Positions 27,220 through 36,266 of a DNA stretch of 64,000 bases are shown piece by piece (the stretch's first letter is position 1; each line of letters starts with the position of its first letter). Source of the DNA: Ignavibacteria bacterium (lineage in GTDB: Bacteria > Bacteroidota > Ignavibacteria > Tepidaquicellales > Tepidaquicellaceae); the NCBI GenBank assembly GCA_016709315.1, contig JADJMZ010000005.1, positions 1-64,000 of the forward strand. Reading direction: 5' to 3'. Both the position numbers and the translations under genes were made by a program. Below the pieces are notes generated by a model, which did not search any database, had not been told where the DNA came from, and saw only the letters and a list, made by a program, of their open reading frames with translations.

Positions 27220-30012
27220 TTATGGCTTACTGACTGATACACCTATCGTCGCATTATTATCGCAATAAGAAAGATCTGTAGCATCCACAAATGAATCACA
27301 GTTCAGATCTGAATTATTATAACCTGACAATCCAGCAACTGCATCATTATCAATAATGCTGAGATCACCTGCATCCACTATCTCATCCTGATTTACATCT
27401 CCGGTATAAAATGAATATTTGCCGCTCACAAGCACCATATTGTTTCCGTATGCCTGAGATGCCGCCGTAGTAAAATTATAATTCAATAAGCCGGCTGTAA
27501 ATATTTCACCTCCTGACTTGCTCCATGTTGCGATCGAGTTTCTGTGGTTTACTACAATGTAATAACTTGTTCCGTTCACAGCATTGGCAAAGCTAACCGC
27601 TGCTGATCCTGTCCCGCTGAGGTATGCTTTATGTGATTCAACAATTGTAAAAGGATTGATCGTATTCCTGATGGAAACTGTGACTGTATCCTGCATCGGC
27701 GAACATGCTTCCAGGTTTACAGTCAGATTCAATGTCGGCAATGTAAACGCCGTGCTTTCATCCGCTCCTTTATATGGGAATGATGCGTTTCTCAAATTAC
27801 CGTCAAAGTCTGTTGAATATCCGGATACAGGACTGCCTAACAGATTAATATCTCCGATCGAACCGCCAATAAGATGCAGATCACCATTGACTGTATTCTG
27901 AAAAGTGACCGGGACAGATTTAGAATTTGATTCACGGGGTGAAACTCTCACCTGATATTGTGGTAAAGTCTGATCACCGTTAGTGCCGTCGAAAAATATC
28001 AGAGTGTTTCCGGAAGGTGAACCTGCATAGAAATTATTATAATCCGAAGATGATGAAAAATTTGCGAGATTTGCCAGACTTCTGCGGTAAGCAACTGTAT
28101 TTCCGCTTGTGCTTCCCGGAGTGGATATATTAATGAATATGTTATTCCTCATATCCAGAGCTGCAGTTGTGGCTGTTGCATTTGCAGTTACTGAAATTCC
28201 CGACGAGCCGAAAGTTGCTCCGCCCGTCGCTGACAGATAAACAGAGTTGTAGTACACTTTTATTGTACTCGAAGCAGTTGTGCTTGTCAGATTTATTCCT
28301 GTTACTGCGTTTGAATTTGTAGATAAAGGGGTCTTGATTTCAGAAATAAAATTATTATATATCTCGATCCCTGATCCTGATGAAACCCAGCATCCTCCGG
28401 CTGTTCCCGTAGAACCGGTATTTGTAATATCATAAATCTTATTTTCATGTATCTTTGTGCTTGCAGATAATGAACTGTATAATCCGTAAACTCCGCCAGT
28501 TGTAACTGATCCGCTAACTCCGGATAGTCCGTAAATCTGATTTCCGTAATATTCTTTAATTGAAGTTGAAGCGGCATTTGAGCGTATGCCTGCTACTAAA
28601 GATGATGCCGATGTATTAAATCCGCCTACAGTTAAATTGTAGATTGTATTTCCGTAAACAATTTCCCGTACGGAAGAACTGCTATTTATGTAACCGTATA
28701 TAAAACTTGATGAAGTCCCGGAAGAGTTTGGAATGGAATTATTATAAACCAGATTGGAGTCGCATTCAAGTGAAGCAGTTCCAGTCTGAATGCAGTTCAT
28801 TATTCCGCTTGCTCCGGTTTTCTGATTTCCATAAACCTGATTTGAATGTACGATTAAATAATTTATGGTTCCGCTTCCTACAAGCAGATTACATGAGCCT
28901 GTCCCCGAAAGTGTATTATTCCGGACTATGTTATTATAAATGTAAGCTGCATTCGTTACGCCTGTCGGATCATGAACGATTCCGTTGAAAGCTGAACTGG
29001 AATGAGCAGCATTACAATTTTCAACAGTGTTATGATGCAGCAAGACTGTATCTCCTGTCGCAAGAGCTCTGATTCCGAATGTTGCGCTTGATGATGAATT
29101 CACAGTTACTGAAACCTGATTATAACTTATCTCATAATTAGGAGCGCTTGCCGTTGCACCGAAGAGTGTTGCAATAATTCCGTAAACTGCATTGGCTGTT
29201 CCGTTACCTCCTGAAACTATATTGTTGTTGATCTTCACATTGATCTGTCCTTCGCATCTGATGCCTTCAGCTGAAACAGTGCTTCCTCCCCAGTTTGTGA
29301 TGGAATTTGCAGTCTGACCGTTTACACCGATCTCATTGTCAATATCTCTTACCGTAGAAGAAGAAATTGCAACAATCCCTTTGTAAACATTTGATATTAC
29401 ATTTCCATAAAGCTTGTTGTAACTGTTTAGTCCATTGACATCAGAAGCCGCAACAACCGTTCCGTTCGTATCACGGTTAATTATATATATACCGTAGGAT
29501 AACGAACTTATCTTCTGAAGCGTGATGACGCAGTTTTTAATGACATTATGCTGAGACCCGTCTGTCGTTGATGCTCTCATAAAAGCATAACCCCATTCCA
29601 TAACGGCATTCCCTGTGTTTGATACAGGATCAAAAAGATCTATTGCGTCAAATGTAATATAATCAGCTCCTGAAAATTTTATGATTCCGTCAAAACTTGC
29701 GGATATACCCGGCGCAGCTGTAATCAGAGGATTTGTTCCGCCTCCGTTTTTCTGAAATACGACTGTATTAGATGATGTCGGCTGATTAGCCGTTATTGAA
29801 ATCGTTAAGTTGGATGCTGTTTCTGTATGTCCCGCAGATACATTGAATATAACTCCTCCGGATCCTACTCCCTGAAAGTTCAGATCTGCTATTGCAGCTG
29901 AAATTGTCGGATAATCTCCGGGTATTGTTTTTATCCCTGTTAATGCTGCATGGACATTAAAATTCATTCCTGTAATGATCAGGAATACAAAAGAAATAAA
30001 AAATTTTTTCAT
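27220..30012 (-). CDS. Exported parallel beta-helix protein with dockerin-like tail (long paralogue)
   Basis: The 930 aa product has a signal peptide ending near HAA (MKKFFISFVFLIITGMNFNVHAA). The first element, IKTIPGDYPTISAAIADLN, is a common start of parallel beta-helix domains in Ignavibacteria. The helix covers about residues 30-700, with many N-rich turns (NNIVRNNTLSG, GNQIYGLSGVS). It ends in the same LNLTVNLEAC module and dockerin-like pair as its neighbour at 24973-27042, with an identical final ~60 residues except few changes. No T9SS sorting signature is present. No catalytic residues were identified. The tail identity contrasts with the divergent helix, so the 3' end may have been copied by gene conversion. 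Confidence 0.82.
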   Translation of the reverse strand: MKKFFISFVFLIITGMNFNVHAALTGIKTIPGDYPTISAAIADLNFQGVGSGGVIFNVSAGHTETASNLTISITANQPTSSNTVVFQKNGGGTNPLITAAPGISASFDGIIKFSGADYITFDAIDLFDPVSNTGNAVMEWGYAFMRASTTDGSQHNVIKNCVITLQKISSLSYGIYIINRDTNGTVVAASDVNGLNSYNKLYGNVISNVYKGIVAISSSTVRDIDNEIGVNGQTANSITNWGGSTVSAEGIRCEGQINVKINNNIVSGGNGTANAVYGIIATLFGATASAPNYEISYNQVSVTVNSSSSATFGIRALATGDTVLLHHNTVENCNAAHSSSAFNGIVHDPTGVTNAAYIYNNIVRNNTLSGTGSCNLLVGSGTINYLIVHSNQVYGNQKTGASGIMNCIQTGTASLECDSNLVYNNSIPNSSGTSSSFIYGYINSSSSVREIVYGNTIYNLTVGGFNTSASSLVAGIRSNAASTSIKEYYGNQIYGLSGVSGSVTTGGVYGLYSSLSASTKIHENKIYDITNTGSTGTAGGCWVSSGSGIEIYNNFISEIKTPLSTNSNAVTGINLTSTTASSTIKVYYNSVYLSATGGATFGSSGISVTANATATTAALDMRNNIFINISTPGSTSGNTVAYRRSLANLANFSSSSDYNNFYAGSPSGNTLIFFDGTNGDQTLPQYQVRVSPRESNSKSVPVTFQNTVNGDLHLIGGSIGDINLLGSPVSGYSTDFDGNLRNASFPYKGADESTAFTLPTLNLTVNLEACSPMQDTVTVSIRNTINPFTIVESHKAYLSGTGSAAVSFANAVNGTSYYIVVNHRNSIATWSKSGGEIFTAGLLNYNFTTAASQAYGNNMVLVSGKYSFYTGDVNQDEIVDAGDLSIIDNDAVAGLSGYNNSDLNCDSFVDATDLSYCDNNATIGVSVSKP

Positions 30013-30369
30013 GATTTATTAATTTTGAAAAGTTAGTAAAATAATAAAAGCATTTGTTTAATTTAATCAAGATTTATTTAAACTATTATCTTTAATTTTA
30101 GTCATTGCTGTTCAAAATGCTTTTATACATTTTTATAACTTATCATAAAATTTTAATATTACTGTTACCTCTCGCTCCAAATCCCACGAGTTGGGAAACA
30201 TACATGAAGAAAGACCTTCGTCCCCTATTTCCTTTTGCGAACAAATCTTAAATTATAAGTATAAAAAAAAAGTTCAGACCGATTACTCAGTCTGAACTTT
30301 TATTTTAAATTATTATGAACGCAATCAAAAATCTAAAATCAAAAATCTAAAATCAAAAATCTCTTTTTC
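30013..30369. other. Intergenic region with a terminator and AT-rich leader
   Basis: These 357 bases hold the terminator at 30270-30299, a degenerate CCCACGAGTTGGGAAAC palindrome near 30190, and AAAATC-type short repeats at 30321-30361. No ORF is supported. Confidence 0.5.
30270..30299 (-). terminator. Terminator of the frameshifted T9SS gene
   Basis: AAGTTCAGAC pairs with GTCTGAACTT (30270-30279/30290-30299). On the minus strand it runs into TTTTTTTTT. It differs from the terminator at 24892 by one loop base. Confidence 0.85.
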
Positions 30370-32136
30370 CTACTTTACCAGCAGCATTTTCTTTGTTGAA
30401 GTCAGTCCGTTGGATTCAAGACTATAGAAATATATACCTGAAGACAATGCTGAAGCGTCAAAATTAATTTCATAGCTTCCTGCATTCCTGAATGAATTAA
30501 CAAGAGTGCTCACTTCTTTTCCCAGTTCATTATAAACTTTTAATGAAACATTTCCTGAATTCGGAACATCAAATCTTATCTTTGTAGAAGGATTGAATGG
30601 ATTAGGATAATTCTGTCCGAGACTGAATTTATCCGGAATTCCTGTTAATGTATTTTCGCTTATCGAGGTAATTACAGTATACACTACATTCAGCTTATAA
30701 ACATTGGTTCCCTGATGGCAGATTATGTATCCTCTGTCAGGAATTAAAATTCCTCCGCCGTGTCCGCTTAATCCTGAACTGACGTTTGTCCAGTTATCAC
30801 CGCCGTTAACAGATATTGTTGCTGCAGCTCCCCAGCTTCCTGTAACTAAAAGAGTAGGGTCTTCATGGCATACATCTGATCCCCATCCTGAGAATGAGTT
30901 TGAATGATGTGTTACCCAATTGTCTCCGTAATTAGTTGATTTATAAATATTACTACCGCTCCATTCAGTTGCCCAGACAGTGCTTTTATCAAATACTGAA
31001 TTGGACATAGAAGGAACTTCACTGGCAGCAGCAGTATGAACAAGAGTCCAGTTTGCACCGCCGTTCACTGATTTATATATCTTTGCAGTACCGCTGCCGG
31101 TTATTCCGTCAGCGACAAAAACTACTTTTGAACTGTCATACATTACAATAATATCACACGGACTTCTGAAAGGATAATTTCCGCTTATCTCCGAAAATGT
31201 AGCACCGTTATCTGTGGATTTCCAGAAACCGCCGTTATCAGGAGCGAAATAAAATACACTTGGATCGTTCTGATCCATTTCAAGCGGCTGTCCGTAGTTG
31301 CTGAAGTTAAGAGAAATAACTGCTGTCCACGTCTGTCCGTAATCTGTTGTTCTGTATACTTTGTCAGGTGAACTTTCAGTAGCAACTAACCATATATTTG
31401 TATCTACCGGACTTACAAAAAATGAGTGAGGCGTGCTTCCTGTAGGTATTGCATTACCAACTGCATTCCAGTCTTCGCCTTTAGTTCTGCTTTTATAAAC
31501 CTGATTGCCGAAAGCAATGAATATTGAATTTCTGTCTGTTGGATGAAGGCACATATTATTTCCAAGAAAACTACCGCTGGCTCCGGGTTTAGAAACCCAT
31601 GTATAATTTACTGATGTGCCTGAAGGTAGCGCCCAGCTTAAACCTCCGTCTGTTGTTCTGATGATTGCATTGTTCAGGCTGCTCACTGCAAATCCCATCC
31701 CGCTGTAATAAACTATATCCACTAAATTAGCAAGCATCGGATTTTTTTCAAAGGTCGTGAAAGCGTAATTTCCGTTAATATTATTTCTGATGAAACCCCC
31801 GCCGCCGCATACATGCATGTCATTAAATGAATCACCTGTTACTCCTCTTACATCAGTATTTATTCTTGAAGCAACATGAAACCATGACGAGACTGTACTT
31901 CTGTATAAAATTGTTCCGTATTCACCGACAATTCCCATTCCGTCGGTATAATATTTTGCATCAAGTAAATTTCTTGTAGTTAATACAAGCTCAGGAGTCC
32001 AGCTTGACCCTGCATTACTCGTAAGATAAACTTTTCCGTTGTTTCCGACAACTATACCATTGTTTGCATCTTTAAAACTTATTGAATTAAGATTTTCAAT
32101 CCCTATTCCTGCATTGCTCAGTGTCCAGGAAATTCC
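30370..32136 (-). pseudogene. 3' part of a frameshifted T9SS Ycf48/BNR-like protein gene
   Basis: The frame is open from 32136 to 30370. The ATG at 31938 (MGIVGEYG) is internal; in-frame codons before it encode good propeller sequence (ISWTLSNAGIG, then NNGIVVGNNGKVYLT). The product has Ycf48/sialidase-like repeats (GGxxW, DxNxW, YKSxxxGxxW) and ends in a T9SS sorting domain (NYPNPFNPSTKIRF, ending KKMLLVK). The 5' part is the ORF at 32118-32534, in another frame. Adding one G to the GGGG run at 32135-32138 (minus strand) restores one continuous ORF of about 720 aa from signal peptide to sorting domain. Either the gene is broken or the assembly has a base-calling error there. Confidence 0.8.
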
Positions 32137-32534
32137 CCGTTAACAGATTTATAAAGCGCTCCGTTGTCTCCGCATACATATCCTGTCAGCTCGCTTGTAA
32201 AATGAATTGAGTTTATTGATGTTGTTACCCCCGTATTATAAGGTGTAAGTATTGTAGAAATCGTTGTGGATTTATAAACTTTTCCATTGTCCCCGGTAAG
32301 CCATACACTACCCTGCAATGTAAATACGCTTTTAAAATTTACGGAGGGCTCTGTGTATTTTGCCCAGCTGCTCCCGCTGTTAATTGAACGAAAGATGTTT
32401 CCCTGATCTCCAGCTGCAATAACAAATACTCCGTTTGATGTGTGTACGCTGTTAAATCCGTCTGCCAATGCCTTATTGCCTTCTGAAAATAAAAATGCAG
32501 AAGCAATAATGAAAAGAATAAAGAATTTTTTCAT
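32118..32534 (-). pseudogene. 5' part of the frameshifted T9SS Ycf48/BNR-like gene
   Basis: This 138 aa ORF carries a signal peptide (MKKFFILFIIASAFLFSEGN) and two or three propeller repeats (GDQGNIFRSINSGSSWAKY, GDNGKVYKST, CGDNGALYKSVNG) before it ends abruptly at TGA after EFPGH. The break occurs at the G-run 32135-32138. The other frame begins ISWTLSN, exactly the motif expected to complete GxSW after SVNG, so the two ORFs are one gene. A functional protein from this fragment alone is unlikely, because the sorting domain is missing. Confidence 0.8.
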
Positions 32535-32630
32535 TTAATTTGTTTAGGTTAGTTTTTTGAATTGAAAAATAGATGTCGAAACTTAAATAAATCAGAATAT
32601 ATTATCAATTGGAAAATGCTTTTAAAATAA

Positions 32631-32948
32631 AAAATTTTTCACATCCGTCCAAAACGTTGAATGGAAGTTTTGTGACAAACTTCTTCAATTGGTTTCCACA
32701 TCCTTAGAATGTAGTGTAATGTTAATTGAAGTTGTATGACCTCCCCCTGCCCGCCTTCAGCGGGCTTCCCCCTCCTTGCAAAGGAGGGGGATTAAGGGGG
32801 TGGTCATTATGTTTTGAGTCAAACTCTTTAAATGAGAAAGTTTGGGAGGGATTAAATTTTAAATCTTAGATATTATTGTTATTAGATACAAAAATTAAAA
32901 AGTTTTTGCTCATTACAAAACGTTTTGGACACCACTGAAAATTTTTCA
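32631..32948. mobile_element. TIR element copy 2 (296 bp), inverted relative to copy 1
   Basis: The element 32642-32937 is flanked by AAAATTTTTCA at 32631-32641 and 32938-32948 (perfect 11-bp direct repeats). It runs CATCCGTCCAAAACGTT to ACGTTTTGGACACCACTG and is similar over its whole length to copy 1 in reverse, including the central palindrome. Same length (296 bp). Confidence 0.9.
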
Positions 32949-33105
32949 ACCATGACAATGAATATTTGTAGTGCTATATCAGCTCTTAAATTCATTTAAG
33001 TAATATTCCCCTGTTCATAACAGATTTACTCATGTTAAAATAAAATGGTTTAATTAATATCTTTAATTTGGTAATTTATAAAAACAGTTCATTAAATTTG
33101 ATAAA

Positions 33106-35562
33106 ATGAAAAAGTTAATTTTACTATCTGCATTAATTTCTTTCTTATACGCTGAGTTTGCATTATCCCAGTCATTTAATATTCCTATAGTCTTCGTTTC
33201 AAGAAATCATGAAATAAACGGCAATATACTTTATCCTCAGGCAGGACTGCTTCCGGGAATGGGAGCTTTTTCCAGATTTAAAGTCGTCGGAGGACGGCTT
33301 ATGATGCGTGACAGTCTTGGAAATATTTCTGTTTTAATAGACAGTACAATGCTTTTCGGAGACATACGTTTAATTGACGTTCAGCAGCCGTGTGTTCACT
33401 GGAACGGGAAAAAGATTTTGTTCGCAGGAATAGAACACAGAGACAGTAACTGGAGAATTTATGAAATTAAACTGAACAGCCCGAGACTTAGCAAACTCAC
33501 TTTTACTAACAGAGAAATCAATCTGTCGCAATTCGGCAACGCTGCTGCAAAATTTATCAGATATGATGACATTGATCCAATCTATCTGCCAGACGGTAAA
33601 ATTATATTTGCATCCACAAGATATCCCTGCCTGTCTGAATTCGGTGGCGTTCAGACAACTAATTTATATATTGCTGATACAACAGCTTCTGATATTTACA
33701 GGATCACTACTGAAAGAAACGGTGGCGAGAAACCAACCATTGATCCTGTTTCAGGTCTGATACTCTATTCACGCTGGTGGGCTAATATTGACAGACCAAG
33801 CAATCTCACTTCCACAGGATATACCAGAGAGGATTCTCTCGCTCTTACTACTGACAGAGGAAATATCTGGCAGGTAAGTCTTGTAAATCCTGACGGTGAT
33901 GCGCTCAAGCAATACGGCACTGATCCCAGAAACAGAAGAAGTTTGTTTTCTTACAGACCACGGGTAATGGCGGACGGAAAACTTCTTAGTGTGTTCATTC
34001 CTCACATGCCAATGATCAATACAAGCGGAAGTCCGGGAATAAGATATTATACAAAAGGTTTTTCTGAAATTCATAATGTGATCGGCGTTGATACTCTGAC
34101 TCCCTTGTTTATTCAGACTCCTCCGTCATACGGTACTATGCAGCCGCCTTATGCTACTGATCCGGTTCCGCTGCCAGACGGAAAGATTTTATTTTCTTAT
34201 GCGACAACTGTTTCAGAGCAGGATTACGGAATTTATACCTGCAATTTAACAGGCACAGGTCTTACGCAGGTTGTTGATTTGCCGGGAACTCTTGAACTTA
34301 ATGCTGAGCTTCTTACACCGAGACCTACGCCGCCTTTGATAAGTTATCTTACTGCATTCGATACAAACCTTGTTCCTCCAACAACCAATCCGAATACATT
34401 TTATCAGGGAGGTTTATTCAGATTTGACTGCCTTAATGTTTATTCAAACGGTCCTGTAGACGCTCCTATTGATGACGCTCCTTCGATAAAGAAAAATGCT
34501 AAGTTCAGATTCTTCTTTAATTTTCAGAGACAGGATGAGAACGGACTCGATCAGCCTATTCTTTTCAGGGAAATTGAGTTAGACAGAGACGGTAAAATTG
34601 CGGAAGGAGACATGCCTGCAAATATTTCTATGTTCGAACAGCTTGTTGACAGTAACTCGAAACTTCTGACAAACAAAGAAGGACATTTAGCGCACGTGCT
34701 GGGAATGAACTTCGGCAATAACGGTTCAGGGACCAAATGCGTAGGTTGTCATGCCGGTCATACTCTTATAACTGTTCCGTTTAATGTTACTGAAGGTTCA
34801 TTTACAAATCTTTCCACTTCTGCTGAAGTCAGAGAAAGCAGCTTTAAAAATTTCAACGGTATAAATTACAAAGGCGTTAAAACCGTTGACAGAAAAGCAA
34901 GAAATAATGATCTGAGTGTTAACTGGATTGCTGATGGTACTGTCAATGAATATGTAGTGTTGAAATGGGAAATTCCGATTGACATTAGAAGATTTATACT
35001 TTACAATATCATTCCGAACTCTGCTAACAGTACAAACATACAGGTCAATGACTGCGAAATTTTTATTTACAAAGATAATAATATTGTTAAACATATTGAA
35101 TCTACAGGTCCTCTTGATGTTAACGGAACAACAATTCAGGTAAGTCCTATTGCTACTGCAGACAGCGCTAAAATTATTGTGAAGAGTTTTACCGGTCTTA
35201 TCAATAATGTATCACTCGCAGGTCTTGCAGAGATTGAGACAAACTCAAGAGTCAGCTCTGTAGATCTGATGGAAGTTAGTAATCCTTTTGCAAATGCTGC
35301 GGATTACAGATTAGATCAGAATTATCCGAATCCTTTCAATCCTTCGACTCTGATAAAATTCTCTTTGCCTAAAGCTCAGAATATTACTCTTGAAGTTTTT
35401 GACATTACAGGAAAGACAGTCGCTACTTTGATCAGCGGACGCGTTGAAGACGGGAATAATTCAATTCCTTTCTATGCAGCGAATCTTCCTTCAGGAATAT
35501 ATTTTTATAAACTTACAGCTGATAAATTTACTCAAAGCAGGAAAATGATTTTGTTAAAATAA
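33106..35562 (+). CDS. T9SS-exported protein with TolB/hydrazine-synthase-alpha-like propeller and CXXCH haem motif
   Basis: The 818 aa product has a signal peptide (MKKLILLSALISFLYAEFALSQ). Residues ~20-420 are propeller-like; the YDDIDPIYLPDGKIIFASTR segment is typical of TolB-like/HZS alpha-type domains. A haem-binding CVGCH lies at residues 545-549, followed by a beta-sandwich-like region, and residues 735-818 form a T9SS domain (NYPNPFNPSTLIKF, ending KKMILLK). A single CXXCH means one haem c could attach if a cytochrome c maturation system is present. The gene has no neighbours of similar kind; role as an extracellular redox or binding protein is inferred. I see no hydrazine-related genes, so an anammox function is not supported. 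Confidence 0.75.
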   Translation: MKKLILLSALISFLYAEFALSQSFNIPIVFVSRNHEINGNILYPQAGLLPGMGAFSRFKVVGGRLMMRDSLGNISVLIDSTMLFGDIRLIDVQQPCVHWNGKKILFAGIEHRDSNWRIYEIKLNSPRLSKLTFTNREINLSQFGNAAAKFIRYDDIDPIYLPDGKIIFASTRYPCLSEFGGVQTTNLYIADTTASDIYRITTERNGGEKPTIDPVSGLILYSRWWANIDRPSNLTSTGYTREDSLALTTDRGNIWQVSLVNPDGDALKQYGTDPRNRRSLFSYRPRVMADGKLLSVFIPHMPMINTSGSPGIRYYTKGFSEIHNVIGVDTLTPLFIQTPPSYGTMQPPYATDPVPLPDGKILFSYATTVSEQDYGIYTCNLTGTGLTQVVDLPGTLELNAELLTPRPTPPLISYLTAFDTNLVPPTTNPNTFYQGGLFRFDCLNVYSNGPVDAPIDDAPSIKKNAKFRFFFNFQRQDENGLDQPILFREIELDRDGKIAEGDMPANISMFEQLVDSNSKLLTNKEGHLAHVLGMNFGNNGSGTKCVGCHAGHTLITVPFNVTEGSFTNLSTSAEVRESSFKNFNGINYKGVKTVDRKARNNDLSVNWIADGTVNEYVVLKWEIPIDIRRFILYNIIPNSANSTNIQVNDCEIFIYKDNNIVKHIESTGPLDVNGTTIQVSPIATADSAKIIVKSFTGLINNVSLAGLAEIETNSRVSSVDLMEVSNPFANAADYRLDQNYPNPFNPSTLIKFSLPKAQNITLEVFDITGKTVATLISGRVEDGNNSIPFYAANLPSGIYFYKLTADKFTQSRKMILLK

Positions 35563-35596
35563 AATTCAGACGGATTTAACTTAATTAAATATTCTT

Positions 35597-36154
35597 ATGA
35601 AAAAAAACATTGAACCGGGAAAAGGCAAACTTCTTATATCAGCTCCTTTTTTAAATGATGTTTTTAAAAGATCAGTAATTTTACTTACGGAGTTTAATGA
35701 AGAAGGCAGTGTTGGATTTATATTAAACAAACTCACTGATTATAAACTCAATGAAATCATTGAAGACTTTCCTGAATTTAACGCACCTGTTTACCTTGGC
35801 GGACCTGTTCAGACTAATACACTGAATTTCATTCACAAAGCGGGTCATATACTTGACGGAAGCCATGAGATTATTGAAGGAATTTACTGGGGCGGCAATT
35901 ATGAAACGCTAAAAATTTTAATTGAAAATAATTCACTTGATCCTGAAGATTTCAAATTCCTGCTGGGCTATGCCGGCTGGGGTCCGGATCAGCTATCAGA
36001 TGAACTAAAAATTGATTCATGGATTCTCAATAATCCTTCACCCGAAAATATATTTGATAATGAACCGGATAATCTATGGAACAGAATTCTTAAATCTATG
36101 GGAAAAAAATATTCTCTGATTTCTACTTTCCCGACTGATCCATCTGTCAATTAA
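35597..36154 (+). CDS. YqgE/AlgH family protein (DUF179)
   Basis: The 185 aa product opens with PGKGKLLISAPFLNDVFKRSVILL and contains GSVGFILNK and VYLGGPVQTNTLNFIHK, the conserved stretches of the UPF0301/YqgE-AlgH family. The C-terminal part holds the FKFLLGYAGWGPDQLSDEL segment typical of it. The biochemical role is not established; AlgH has been linked to alginate and stress regulation in Pseudomonas. It starts 34 bp after the haem-motif protein and may be read through from that promoter. Confidence 0.9.
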   Translation: MKKNIEPGKGKLLISAPFLNDVFKRSVILLTEFNEEGSVGFILNKLTDYKLNEIIEDFPEFNAPVYLGGPVQTNTLNFIHKAGHILDGSHEIIEGIYWGGNYETLKILIENNSLDPEDFKFLLGYAGWGPDQLSDELKIDSWILNNPSPENIFDNEPDNLWNRILKSMGKKYSLISTFPTDPSVN

Positions 36155-36191
36155 CAATTAGCAGTTAACAATTAGCAGTTAACAATTTGAG

Positions 36192-36257
36192 ACTACTGAA
36201 AACACTTACTATCATCTCCGCGTGCTTTTAGCGGGGATCCAATCAATAAAGGGTTCC
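36192..36257. repeat. Inverted partial copy of the 145-bp TIR element
   Basis: Bases 36192-36257 match, in reverse orientation, the right part of the element at 18553-18697 (CTGAAAACACTTACTATCATC, CCGCGTG...GCGGGGATCCAATCA). It lies in a 112-bp gap between convergent genes, directly after a short AACAATTAGCAGTT tandem repeat (36153-36188). Confidence 0.7.
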
Positions 36258-36266
36258 GATATTGGT

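Noticed and set aside
21993..32937. Composite transposon bounded by TIR copies 1 and 2
   Set aside because: Each copy has its own perfect 11-bp direct repeats, so they were inserted separately and the 11 kb between them did not move as one unit.
33106..35562. Hydrazine synthase (anammox) subunit
   Set aside because: Only the generic propeller segment is shared; a T9SS domain and a single CXXCH and lack of other hzs genes argue against it.
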